This document shows positions 22,172 through 33,889 of a stretch of DNA of 64,000 nucleotides, in pieces. The stretch is from assembly GCA_027563935.2 (NCBI GenBank), contig CM050454.1, positions 9,443,501 through 9,507,500 on the forward strand, in the 5' to 3' direction. The DNA is from Costus lasius (Eukaryota; Streptophyta; Magnoliopsida; Zingiberales; Costaceae). Position 1 is the stretch's first letter. Each line of letters opens with the position of its first letter. The position numbers and the translations under genes are program-made. Under the pieces are notes generated by a model that had not been told where the DNA came from, did no database searches, and saw nothing but the letters and a program-made list of their open reading frames with translations.

Positions 22172-25100
22172 TAGGTGTGTCCAATCGATTTAGGACCTGA
22201 ACCGAAGTTTTTTTTCCAAAATTTCTTAATCCGAAACTGACCCGAAGTTTTGGAAAACCGAACCGAACTGACCCAAAAAGTTTGGGTTCAATTCGGTTTA
22301 AACCAGGTTAAATCGAAATTTTTCTTAGCTACTTACATTGTTGATTGGTTGGGCGCTAGAAGACCTAACTATATTCTATTTTTTTTACTTATTATTTTCA
22401 GCAACTATGCATACTAAGTAAGAGGGAGGTGAATTTTTTTGAGGTAAATTTTACAATCTCTTTTGACTTATTATCTTTGTCTGGTAAATTTTGTCATAGA
22501 GAAACTAAAAGCTAAAGAATAAAGATGCATTGAAAGCGAGGACACTTGTCAGTTGGAGTCTTGGAGAAACATGATTTTTACCCAAAGTTTAAAGTTGCAT
22601 TGAAGGATTGACGGAAGGAGTAATAACTTCAAAGTTCAATAGTTTATTACATCTATTATAAGAAGAAAGCAAGTTGCCAAGTTACTTGTACATAATTAGT
22701 AAAGTATGTTTTTGCAGAATTGCAGGAAACGATTAGAATATTATTGCTTATCAATTAACTATTGATTGTAAGTATATACTTGTGCACATGAGCACATCCA
22801 TCCATCAGCAGTCACATTTGACACTTATCAGCACATCCACAACTAGAATATTATTGCTTATCAAACAAAATAGTAAAACACAATCACATTACTAGTTGAC
22901 TACGTCCAGACATCCAATTCAATAGACAATTAAGTATTTAAGTTAATGATAGCATCCAGTTCAAAACACAATCACAGTTTACAACAAGTCAATAATTAAC
23001 ATCATTACATCGCTACATTAGTTCAAGTTCAAGTCCAAGACTGAAGACTCCAAGTTCAAGTCCAAGTTCGGTACAAAACATCACAATTTCACAAATAGCA
23101 TCACTAGACACTACATCAAGTCATCAAGTATACTGCATGAGTGCACGTCCAACAGTCCAAGTCCAAATGTCAAAAACTCCATATGTTCAAATGTCCAAAA
23201 CTCAATCTCCACTCTCCAGATGTCAAATTAATCTGTATCAATAAAAGTATAAAACAATAACTAGCAAATATGACTTAAGAAGTTAAAGTCTTAAAGAGGT
23301 TCTATCTATAAATTTAACCTTGTTGCCTTTCTGGCTTGCTCCAGTGATTGATTGAACAAAACCAAGTATAACACTATAACACAAAGTAGCTGCTGGCTAC
23401 TACCTAGTTGCATGCTTCACCTTCTTCCACAATGAACTGAACAAAACCAAACAAAAATGATTAAAGATAAACACAGGATCATCAATTCATCTCTAATAAA
23501 ACTAAAGTAATAAAAGAGAAACACAAGATCATCTTACCTAGTTACCTGCATAACATCAACTTAACAAATAACAACTAGTCAACTAATACAAATTAAATAT
23601 ATTAGTAAATTTATAAAAGTTGTATAAAAAGATATTATGCTAAAACAATTAACAAATACTACTTACAACCCAAAGTTGAAAACTTGAAATACTTGACTAC
23701 ATTTGCAAATCAATAATTCCTGGTGCAGATTGAATTGTTGCATTCACTGTTAATTAGCAAATAAAAGAAAAGCATACATTATTATTAATCAAGAATATAA
23801 ATGAAAAATTGAAAATTAATATAAAATAACTAATTTTATACAATTATACTAAAAAAAATTACCTTTTTTCTAATGCTTGACCATCTTCTATCCTCTTCCA
23901 CTTCACGATTAGTAGCTCGAATCCAATCTTGACAACAAACTAAAGCTTCCAATATTGAAGGTGATAATGAACTTCTAAATTGCGGAAATTGCTTAATATA
24001 TTTGACTGCTTCACGAATTCTATCAACTGAAGATTGAGAGACTTTTAAACCATCTTGAACAACTAAATTCATGATGTGTGCAACGCATCTTATATGTAAA
24101 AAATCTCCATTAAGTATGACTCCCTTATACCAATTGCTAATCTTTTTCTTAAGGAATGAAATAGTTGTGTCATTAGAAGATGCATTATCAACTGTAATTG
24201 TCATAAGTCTAGAAATACAGCAATCATGAAAGGATTTCTCAATAGTTTTTCCAATCATTTCTCCTTTATGACTAGTTATTGGAAACAAATTTAAAACCCT
24301 TTTGTGTAATTTCCAATTTAAATCAACAAAATGTCCTGTGATGCACATATAGTTAATTGGCTAAATTGATGTCCACGTGTCCGTAGTAATACAAATATGT
24401 TGACAATTATCTTGTATGAACTTCTTAAGCTTCAATCTCTCATCTACAAATATTTCATATCTCGAGAGATTGTTTGCCTCGAAGGAATGTGAAAGCGTGG
24501 TATGGCAACTTCACAAAATTCTTTAAAACCTTTACTTTCGATGAATTTAAATGGTAATTCATCTATGATTATCATTCGTGCTAAAGCCTTTCTAACAAGG
24601 TTTTGATCAAATTTCCATATTGATATTGAAGAACTTTCACTATTTAATCTGACCGAAATTTCAGCTTGTGTTTTACTACCCTTATCAATATGGCCTTGTG
24701 CACTCAAATATTTAATACATCTTGTCAAATGAGCTTTAAGTGTGCTAGTTCCACATGTTCTGGTATCACATACATAAATTGCATCACAATAATTACACTT
24801 TGCCTTTGCAACACCGTCTTTATCAAATTTGGTAAAGTGATTCCAAACATCTGCTCTCGGTTTTAAAGTTTTCTCTTTTTGGAGTTACTTGTCTCACATG
24901 TATCTATTTGTTTGGTAATTTCTTCTCTATTTTCCAATGTATCCTTATCAAGATTTTGATTTTTAGCCATTTCCTTCAAAGAAAAGTTTAAAAATATGGC
25001 AATTCAGACACTAGTCTGAATTAGCTAATAAATTAGATTGTATCTCTTTATTGGAATGGACAAAAATACATTATACATTCTCTGATTATCACAAATGATA

Positions 25101-26000
25101 TGTACTTGTATGAACTTGAGACTAGAGATTCTTTAAGTTACTTGTAAAGTCTCTTATCATGAATTGATCCATAACAGAAGTTCCAGACTTGTCCATAGAT
25201 TTGGAATCATTAGCAAGTTATGATACATACTTTGATTTAGAAAAATATTCACCAAAAGCAATATCAAGACTAAGGCAAACATTTATCTGGATAGAAAAAA
25301 GATGATTAGAGGCTCTAGTCTTAAGGCTTCATAAAGTCGAGACTGGAAACTAGAAAGCATATTGATCTGAACTATTGAAGGCGAGAATACTTGGAGTTGG
25401 AAAAACATGATTTTTACCCACTGGTGGTCGGTGGAGTGGAGCTTGAGCAGCTGAGCAGTAGGCGGACAGGCAGACAACAGACTGGCGGAGCAGCAGGAGG
25501 CTTGGAGCCGGCTGGAGCTTGAGCGGCGTGACCATGTTAGGACTTAGGGTTTCAGTTGGACAGTCACGCTGCACTCGACAGCAGCTCGAGTCATCGTCCG
25601 TCGAGGGCACTTGACAGGGAGAGGGAGGGCCGGCCGAGGGTGGGAGGCTGGGACCTGGGAGGAGACTCAGGAGACGAGAGTCGAGATTAAGAGTTCGCCT
25701 TTCGCAGTCGGCACTCGGTAGTCGCACTTCGCAGATGAGATCATGAGATGAAGACGAGACAAGAGTCGAATAGGGTATTAGGATTTAGGGTCTGCGAATT
25801 TTCGATTCACCCCAATTGCCCGAACGAACCGCGGAAGTCGGAACCAGACCAAAAATCGACAAACCAACCAAACGGTCCAAACCCTAAATAAAACATCGGT
25901 TTGGTTCGGATTACACGGTTTTTGATTTCATCAACCCGAAACCCAACCGAATTTGATTTCTTTATCTTGGAACCGAACCGAACCGAATCGTTCGGATTGG
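22172..26000 (-). mobile_element. hAT element D (deletion derivative, right end eroded)
   Basis: The left terminus TAGGTGTGTCCAATCG matches the terminal repeat of hAT E (TAGGGCTGTCCAA). The subterminal regions at both ends carry the same ACCGAACCGAA / TTCGGTT repeats as hAT E. Inside is a minus-strand transposase related to that of E but with a large deletion. The right side ends at about 26000 in TTCGGATTGG, lacking the last 9 or so bases of the terminal repeat. The left flank TTGATAGC is not repeated on the right, so the end was lost after insertion. The 5' leader (25300-25720) is GC-rich and shares CGCAGTCGGCACTC with the E leader. Confidence 0.85.
23697..24970 (-). pseudogene. hAT D transposase remnant
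   Basis: Reading leftwards: start MAKNQNLDKDTLENREE at 24970, a broken BED finger region, WKFDQNLVRKALARMIIIDE and IPRFHIPSRQTISRD (24728-24444), then the catalytic-core side with MCITGHFVDLNWKLHKRVLN and ITVDNASSNDTTISF (24348-23836). After VKYIKQFP the reading jumps straight to FRSSLSPSILEALVCCQDW, which in hAT E lies about 320 residues further on, so the middle and most of the dimerisation region are deleted. A short last exon with SAPGIIDLQM (23746-23697) is preceded by a good acceptor, as in E. Several stops and shifts confirm it is dead. Confidence 0.88.
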
Positions 26001-26493
26001 TGCTTTGAGGATCGGAGCAATAGTTACTCAAGATCCGCCCGTTGTAGACATCGAGGGCGATGTCCAAGTTGGGCGGGGGAGAATTGTTAGGCCCCGGTTC
26101 AACCGGTTCAGCCCAAGGCCCAGTGGGCCAAGCACCAACCCAAACCCACGCGGCAAAGCATGGAGCGGAGCCCGTTCACAAGGTAAGAATACTTGGTCAA
26201 CAAGCAACGTTGACTAGGGCTCGTCTTCGGCTGCCACGCACAACTCGGGCGCGAGCTCTTCGCCGCCACGAGACGCAGTCGACAACGCGACGGACGCGGG
26301 CGACTGCTTCGTTGTCGACGCGTACAAACGAAAAGGGAAGGCGGCATCTTCTCCGAGCGACGCGGGCGGACGGCACGGCGACTGCGAGTGGTGCGGATGG
26401 AATGGGTCTTCAGCGGAAGACTCGGGATAGCTTCGCAAGTGGAGGAGGCGGCGGCGTCTCTGTAAAAGCCGCAACAGGGAGCGAGGGGACAGG
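26001..26493 (+). repeat. Ty3/gypsy element F: pol tail, polypurine tract and first part of 3' LTR
   Basis: A short end-of-pol-like stretch (26001-26070) is followed by the purine tract GGGCGGGGGAGAAT and the LTR start TGTTAGGCCCC at 26085. The LTR is interrupted at 26494 by hAT E and resumes at 30917, ending GGGCGTGACA at 31714. The termini are near inverted repeats (TGTTAGGCCC against TGTCACGCCC). Without the hAT and one target copy the LTR would be about 1.2 kb. GC-rich open frames in it are not genes. Confidence 0.65.
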
Positions 26494-27595
26494 TAGGGCT
26501 GTCCAAAGTCCGGTTCAACCCGGCAAACCGAACCGAACCGAACCGAAATTGTCGGTTCGGTTCGGTTTTTATACAACGGGTCGGGTTCGGTTCGGTTTTT
26601 ATTTCCGTTACAAAATATCGGGTCGGTTTCGGTTTTTGGTTTTAAAAAATTAAAAAAATCGAACCGAACCGAAACAATGGTTCGCGAATCAGCGGTTCAA
26701 AAAAACCAAACCCTAACCGGCTAACCCTACGCCGGTTCAAAAACGTAACCTTATAACCTAACCTTATAACCCTAACCGGCTAACCCTACGCCGCTAAGTC
26801 GCTACTCGCTAACGCAATAACGCCTCCTACCTCCAGCCGACTGCCCAGGCGACTAGGCGAGGCGACCAGACTCCAGAGCCCCTGCCCTCCACAGCTCCAC
26901 TCGGCGCGACGCCTCACGCCGCGACAGCGCTCTAGCTGTCTCGCAGTCGGCACTCCGGCAGTCGCAGTCCGTACTCCCGGCTCTTGCGACAGCGCTCTCG
27001 CAGTCTTGGCTGTCTTAGTGTCTTCCTCTCGGGCTCTCGGCTCCAGCTACGCATACCCTACGCGCTCTCGTAGGGCTTTGGATCTCATTGGCCATCGCTG
27101 AGCTTGAGAGGCTACGACGACTCACCGCCTACGCCAGCACAGTTCACACTTCACACCTTCATCGGTAACTGTAAGCTTTTAGGTTTACACGTTTAGTTTT
27201 GATTTTTAGGGTTTTATATTTTCTCACTATCTTTAGTTTCTTAGTTCTTTACACGCCAGATTCAGTGCTTGATTGGCTGATTTAGGGTTTTATATTGGGA
27301 CGAATGTTAGAATGTAGAAAGTTTCTTAAGTTCTTTAGTTTGCTGAATGAATGATGAATCTACACTAGCCGAGCACTTTCTTAAGTTCTTTAGTTTCTTG
27401 TTATGATTTTTGTTATTTAATTGAAGACAGCATTCAGCAAATTCTACTCTTAAATCTTAATTTTTGATAAGACCATATTTAGTTCTTTAGTTTCTTTTTA
27501 TGATTAGTTTTGTTATTTTTTGTTATTTAATTGAAGACAGCTAAATGCTAAATTGCTAAATGCTAATTAGTCTAAATTTTTTATAGTTTACGGAA

Positions 27596-29746
27596 ATGAG
27601 TGATAAACAAATAGATACAAGTACAACCGAGGCTCAAGCAAGTAATACAAAGAAGAGAAAAACTATAAAACCAAGGGCTGAAGTTTGGAACCATTTTGAA
27701 AATTTTGAGAATGATGGTTTATCAAAAGCAAAGTGTGTATATTGTGATGCAAGTTATGCTTGTGATACTAGGACATGTGGAACTAGTACATTAAAGGCAC
27801 ATTTGACTAAATGCATAAAATATTTGAGTGCACAAGGCATAGAAGTAGGAGAGAAGGGTAAAACCCAAACTGAAATTTCTTTCACAACTACCGGTGAAAT
27901 GGCAAGTACTGTATTATCAACTTGGAAATTTGATCAAATTATTGTTAGAAAGGCGTTAGCAGAAATGATTATTATAGATGAATTGCCTTTTAAATTCATT
28001 GAAAGTAAAGGCTTTAAAAAATTCTGTGATGCTGCTATACCACGATTTCGTATTCCTTCAAGGCAAACGATTGCTCGAGACTGTTTTGAGCTATTTGTGG
28101 AGGAGAGAATGAGGTTGAAAAGCTTTATACAAGATAATTGTCAGCGGATTTGTATTACAACTGACACATGGACATCTATTCAACGAATTAACTATATGTG
28201 TATCACAGGTCATTTTATTGATTTGCATTGGAAACTACATAAAAGGGTTTTGAATTTTTTTCCAATAACAAGTCATAAGGGTGAAGTTATTGGGAAAGCT
28301 ATTGAGAAATGCCTACATGATTAGGGTATTTCTAGAGTTATGACCGTAACAGTTGACAATGCAAGCTCGAATGACACAGCTGTTTTATTTCTTAAAAAAA
28401 GGATTAACATTTGGGAAAAAGGAAGCATTCTGAATGGGGAATTTTTACATGTAAGATGTACTGCACATGTTATGAATTTAATTGTCCAAGATGGCTTAAA
28501 ATCTTCTCAATCTTCAGTTGAGAGAGTTCGTGGAGCAATAAAATATGTTAAGCAATCTCCACGAAGATTGCAAATATTTAACTCATGTGTTGCCCAAGCG
28601 AAGATAGAAAGTAAAGCTCACCTATCTTTGGATGTTTGTACAAGGTGGAATTCAACCTATATCATGTTAGATGTAGCACAAAGGTATGAAAGTGCCTTTG
28701 AAATATTTAGTGAAGAAGACCCTCATTTTGAATCAGAACTATTAACTAATGGACTTGGTAGGCCTTCAGAAAATGATTGGAAAATTGTACGAGATTTAGC
28801 TTCAATGTTGAAGCTTTTTTATCAATTCACAATAAATGTATCTACAACTTTGGCAACCACTTCCAATCTATATGTCAATGAAGTTAGTCAAATTGCATCA
28901 ACTTTGACTGAATGGATAGAAGATATTGATATTGATCCGATGTTTCATGAAATGGCAATGAAAATGAAACAAAAATGGGACAAATATTGGGGGAATGTTG
29001 AAAAAATGAATTTGCTTCTATTTATTGCAATTATTTTTGATCCTAGATATAAGATGGAATATTTGAATTTTGCACTTTCAGAAATGTATGGTGAAGACAA
29101 AGTTTCAATTATATATGTTAAGGTGCAAACACTTCTTCAAAGGATCTTCAATGAGTATAAGAGCACAATGGGAATTAGTGACAATTCAAATATTGCTGAA
29201 GGATCAAGTTCTACTTTGTCAGCTTCTGAGTTTATGCTATCCAAAACTGAACTGAAGTATAGGAGACACAAGGAAAATATTGCAATTCATGAAAAAACTG
29301 AGTTAGATAAATATTTGAATGAAGATACTGAACGGCCAAATCCCCAATTTGATCTTTTAAGTTGGTGGAAGATTAATTCCATAAGATTTCCTGTTTTATC
29401 ATCCATTGTCCGTGATATTTTAGCCATTCCTATATCTACCGTAGCTTCAGAATCAACTTTTAGTACTGGAGGCCGTGTACTTGATCCTTTCAGAAGTTCA
29501 CTGTCTCCTTCAATGTTGGAAGCTCTAATTTGTTGCCAAGATTGGATTAAAGCAAAGGATCGTGAAGTGGAAGAAAATATAGAAGATGTTCACTCACTTG
29601 ATAAAGGTAAATTATATAAGTTTAATATTAGTTATTTTATATTACTGTTATAATGGATTAAAGCTCTAATTTATTGTGATTTCAATTTTCAACAATTGAC
29701 AGTGATTTCAACAATTAAATCTGCACCAGAAATCATTGATATGTAG
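27596..29746 (+). pseudogene. hAT E transposase (two exons, one internal TAG)
   Basis: Exon 1 is 27596-29606 and exon 2 is 29703-29746. The donor ATAAAG/GTAAAT and an acceptor ending GACAG keep frame, giving 684 codons ending SAPEIIDM. Domains: BED finger (residues about 23-73, CVYCDASYACDTR then LKAHLTKC); the RNase H-like core with the first Asp in ICITTDTWTSIQR and the second in TVDNASSND; the C/H motif RCTAHVMNLIVQDGLK; and the hAT dimerisation domain near the C-terminus (WWKINSIRFPVLSSIVRDIL, ASESTFSTGGRVLDPFRSSL). It is most like RICESLEEPER/Ac-type proteins. The only break is a TAG at 28322 (codon 243), just before the second catalytic block. Length and domain content are those of a full transposase. 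Confidence 0.92.
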
Positions 29747-30349
29747 ATGTTACCTCTCTAACGTGTAAGTAATGGTAATCAATTACTTGTTAAATGCTTT
29801 AGTATAATTATTGTTAGTAGGACAGCTTTGGTATATTTCCTATTTACTAATACTAACGTAACTTTTGTTAGTTGTTGATATTCTCATATTAGCTTATGCT
29901 GTTATGCAGGTAATGGAGTAATCAGTAATGGAGTTTGAACTTTGGACTGATAGGCTGATGGGCATTTGGAGTTTGTTGCCTTGTTGGTACTATGGTGTAT
30001 GGACAATAGTCATTTCTCACTTCTCAGTTCTGAATTGTAGTTTCATGTTTGATACTTTGGCTGCTTATGTATGGACAAATGGCTGTAATGCTGTATGAAT
30101 TGTAGTTTCATGTTTGATACTTTGGTAGTTGCCTAGTTGGTACTTGGTAGTTGGTACTTAGTACTTACTAAGTTTGTTTAATTGAACTTTGAAAGTTTGA
30201 TACTTCATTACTTTGCCACTTTGGTATTTGAAATTTGATGTAAAATTTGGTTTTGACTTTTGATGTGTTTGACTGTGATAGTGATAGTAGTAACGTGTGC
30301 TTCATAGTTTTTTTCCTGTGTGGCTGTGTGCTATTGTGATTGAGCATTG

Positions 30350-30680
30350 TAATTTTTATAAACTCTCGTTAGGGAGTCTTTTTTTTTGTGCAATGTGACT
30401 CAGGATGAAGTTGGTGTGGATCTGTGGAACTTCGGTGACGGGTGACCTGCCGGCAATAGCAGGCAGCATATATTGAGGCCTTTTGGGTAAATCCCAGACG
30501 GGCCTCTGTAAATAAGGTATATGTCTAAAATCCCTATTCAAAATTTCAGCTCGTTCATCAATCATTCAAACCGTCTCATGTTACTTTCCTTGATGTTCCA
30601 GGTATCAGTGTCATTCAAGGATATGTTGAATCAGGCATGTCTGGAGTGGTGGATGAGGTAAATGTTTTAGTGCCTCTAGT
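30350..30680 (+). other. Unshared segment in hAT E, possible captured host fragment
   Basis: Between the transposase and the right subterminal repeats is a more GC-balanced segment. One part (30602-30656) is bounded by TTCCAG and GTAAAT, the consensus of an exon, and reads ISVIQGYVESGMSGVVDE in one frame. I do not recognise the protein. It may be a transduplicated exon or chance. Confidence 0.3.
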
Positions 30681-30916
30681 CTGCTTTTGAGTTTCAACAT
30701 ATCACTATTTTTTGAAAAACACTAACAATTAAGCAATATTTCGGTTTTCATCGGTTTAACCCGAACCGAACCGATATTGTTCGGTTCGGTTTACTTCAGT
30801 TCTGTAATATGTCGGTTCGGTTTCGGGTTAAAAAAAATTAGGAAAAAAAGTTCGGTTCGGGTCCAATCGGTTCGGTTCGGTTCGGGTTGAACCGATTGGA
30901 CACCCCTAGGGACAGG

Positions 30917-31714
30917 GAGTAGTCCACCATCATCGGCGCCATTGACGACCAATAACGAAGCTTGGGGAAGCTTCGACGAGAGCGGACATCGAGAGAACTG
31001 TAACCGCGGCTAGTGAGCCGACGGTGAGGGAGGGGAGTGGGCGTCGGCGGCCAGGGGGTCGACGACGACGGTGAGAGGTTTTTGTAGCTTCAACGGGAAA
31101 TAATACCAAGCTTTTCCTCTTCATCTCACCTTCCCCTGTTCTCGAGTTTCTTCAACGCGGCGGTGACGCTGGTGGGTGTTCCCGGCGGCAAGCGGTCTCC
31201 GGGCGTCAACGGAAGGAAAGGGGGGCGGCGGCCTTCCCTCCCGACAAGCTTCTCCGGCGAGCTCGCGAGTACAGCGGCTACGGAGGAAGACGAAGCCGAC
31301 GCCAGCAGTGTTTCGCGATTTCGGCGTTCGCTTCGAGAAAAGGATTTTGACTCGGTCAATATCCAAATGGTGAAAAACAGTGGCTGACGTGAGCGGACGT
31401 AAGCACGGGCGAAAACGAAAGCGGCAAATTGATTTTGAAATCAGATTAATCGGCGATCAACGGTCAAATTCTAATTTTGACCGAGGAGGTAATTTTGGAA
31501 TTGATTTTAGGGTTTTGGATTTTGATCGGCTTTCCTAATTAGGGCTAGGGTTTCTGAGCGGCCTTGTAATTTGGGGATAAAAATTATTCGTGGAGTTAGG
31601 GTTTTCAATTTTGGGTCGGAAACCCTAGAGAGAGTTGCGTTCCGGTGTTCTGTCGGACTGCCCTGAAACAGCGGATAAGCGCTGTTTTTAGGCTGATCTG
31701 ACCAGGGCGTGACA
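30917..31714 (+). repeat. Element F 3' LTR, second part
   Basis: Continuation of the LTR begun at 26085, after the hAT E insertion. It ends GACCAGGGCGTGACA with the expected CA. Short GC-rich frames on both strands (30930-31390) are overlapping and lack any recognisable domain, so they are treated as LTR sequence. Confidence 0.62.
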
Positions 31715-33889
31715 CTAGGTGAGAAAACATGCTCAAGAGCAAATGTGGTAAGAAATGGCTTAGAGTTAAGATGGTCAACCCTCCTATACCAATTGATGTG
31801 GATTAAATTATGTGATCTAAGTTTGAACTTGTAGCTAACAAATTATTTGACTAGGACAAATCTATGTCCTTACTAATATCACCTACACTTTTCACATATC
31901 TTCTTGCTTCCAACTAGTTACTCTAGAGGAACCTATAGAAAAAGAAGCTCAATTTATCAAGGCATCCTCCGTCAAATGCCTAACTTTGGTGATTTTTGGA
32001 ACTTCAAACTTGAGTGCTTATCTTTCCCTCATTTGGGAAATATTTATAATTGTCAATGTGAATATGAGTCAACATACTTGTCTTGTTTTCATAGGTATGT
32101 CGAGGAAGTATTAAATGTTGGTGATTGGTCTAGATGTTGTAACAATTGGTAGCTAGCATAAATCAATTGAGTAATGCTCCAAAGACCAACATAGGTGGAT
32201 GAATTGTTTAAATACTCAATAAATACCTGAGCAACTTGAGTTGAGCACTAAAAGGTTAAATTAGTTAAGCAACACCTGATTAACCTAAGAGCATGTACAT
32301 GATGATCATCACTCGAGTAGGTTCCCAAGTGATTTATGATGAATGTTTTGAATTGCTCAAACGGATTATAATTATTGAGTGAATGTGTAACTGAATCTCA
32401 TAAGTGTTTATGAATTTACCCATATCAACTATAAATATTATTTAATAAATTATCAATATCATGAATGGCACCAGAAGTTTTACTAACATATTATATTTAA
32501 ATTCACAACACTTATGAGTTCTAATAGAGCCTATCAAGCATCAAAAAGTTCATTACAGATACATAGAATAGGGCACATAAAGACCAAGGACAATATAGAT
32601 CATAGGGAAAAAACCAAAAATTTAGAACAAGTGTTGTTCCTAGTAATGGACTTTCCATCAACATATGGTGGGATCTTTAGGATACCAATGCTAATTATGT
32701 GTTTGAGTTATAATCTCAACTTATAAAAATTATGAAGATTCCAACTAAGCTAAAAATCATGAATAAATAATATAAAGGGCTCACTTTAGTTTTTTCCTTA
32801 CAACCATGGAGCTCCATGAGACTAGAAAATTATATGGGTATGAGCCATAAAAATCAATCATTTGATGATAATGATACAATAATAATGAATTGAGACTATT
32901 ATGTGTAGTGAGTAATGATAAGTATGTTGTTATTGATATAAGATATCAAGTCAACACGATTATATATTGTATAAATAAATATTAGATATGGGAATTGTGA
33001 TGCCCCCAAGGACTTAGTATAGCCTTAAGGCACATTGAGGATGATAGATGACAAAGACACAAGTGACCTGCAGTGTAGAACTGTATAAATAAACTGGAAA
33101 AGTAAGTGAGTGCACTTAGGATCAAGAGTGCAAATGCATGGGGGTTAGCATGGGCTAATAAAAAAACCCATAAAACTTTTAGGTTTATCAATAAAAAATT
33201 TAAATTATTAAATAGACTATAAACTGTTTATTAATATTGATGGTGTTCAGAGTTGTGCAAACAGTCATTTTTTAAGATTTGTGCACTCCAGCACAAATCT
33301 CAACACTGTTGATGAGGGGATGCACAAGAATTCTTCGGCAGGGCCTGCCGAAAATTTTTTTTCTTAAAATAGGGTGAGCATTCTAGAGCTTGATACTTGA
33401 TAACGAACTTTCTCAGCACCATTAACACCGTTGATTGGGGGCTGCACAAGAACTCTTTGGCAGCAATTTCAAAATTTATTTAGAAAATTTTCCCGAGTAT
33501 CAAAATAAATAGAATAAAAATCAAGTATTAATTGTTGAAAAGGGATTAGGGCTTGGGGTCACGCAGTGGAGACTAGAGAAGAGAAGTCAAGTATCCAAAT
33601 ACAGGAGTCACAATTCGAGATAGTGTTATTGAGCGGAGATTGTAGTGCTAGCGAGGTGGCAACGACGGAGCAAAGGGCTCAGGGTTTGGGGCTCAGGCTC
33701 CACTAAACTCTGGAGAATGAAGAGAAATAGTGACACACTAGCATTAGCGAGTGGAGACTGCAGCGTTGGCGAGCCGGCGACGAAATCACAATAGAAGGGA
33801 AAAGCCAAATGAGCTTAGGGTCAGATGTTGAGTGAATGAGCGGAGACATTGAGCCAAAGGCTTTACATTTACTAATTTTCTAAATCTAA
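31715..33889. other. Intergenic, decayed repeat sequence without recognisable genes
   Basis: AT-rich text with frequent stops in all frames. The frame at 31904-32152 shows no domain. Around 33240-33440 two partial copies of a short block (CACAAGAAYTCTTYGGCAG-like) occur about 130 bp apart. The stretch 33540-33880 may be the 5' untranslated region of the LINE that follows, but I cannot fix its start. Confidence 0.5.

Larger units (their letters stand above)
26494..30908 (+). mobile_element. hAT element E (4415 bp), near-complete, 8-bp target duplication
   Basis: The left end TAGGGCTGTCCAA and the right end TTGGACACCCCTA are inverted repeats with one mismatch. The 8-bp direct repeat GGGACAGG flanks both sides (26486-26493 and 30909-30916). 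Subterminal zones are dense in ACCGAACCGAA and its complement, likely transposase-binding sites. A GC-rich leader (26800-27180) precedes a two-exon transposase gene. The segment 30350-30680 beyond the transposase has no counterpart that I can see in hAT D. Clean ends and a clean duplication indicate a fairly recent insertion into the LTR of element F. Confidence 0.95.

Noticed and set aside
26108..26653. GC-rich frames at the hAT E left boundary
   Set aside because: They run across the LTR/hAT junction and into ACCGAA repeats, so they cannot be one gene.
26494..30908. TTCGGTTCGG runs as telomere-like or satellite repeats
   Set aside because: They sit only at hAT subterminal positions, in both orientations, and are explained as transposase-binding repeats.
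30930..31387. Overlapping short frames on both strands
   Set aside because: They lie in what I read as LTR sequence and show only low-complexity Arg/Ser/Pro text.
31904..32152. 82-codon plus-strand frame
   Set aside because: No domain, no start or splice context, and the surrounding text is full of stops.
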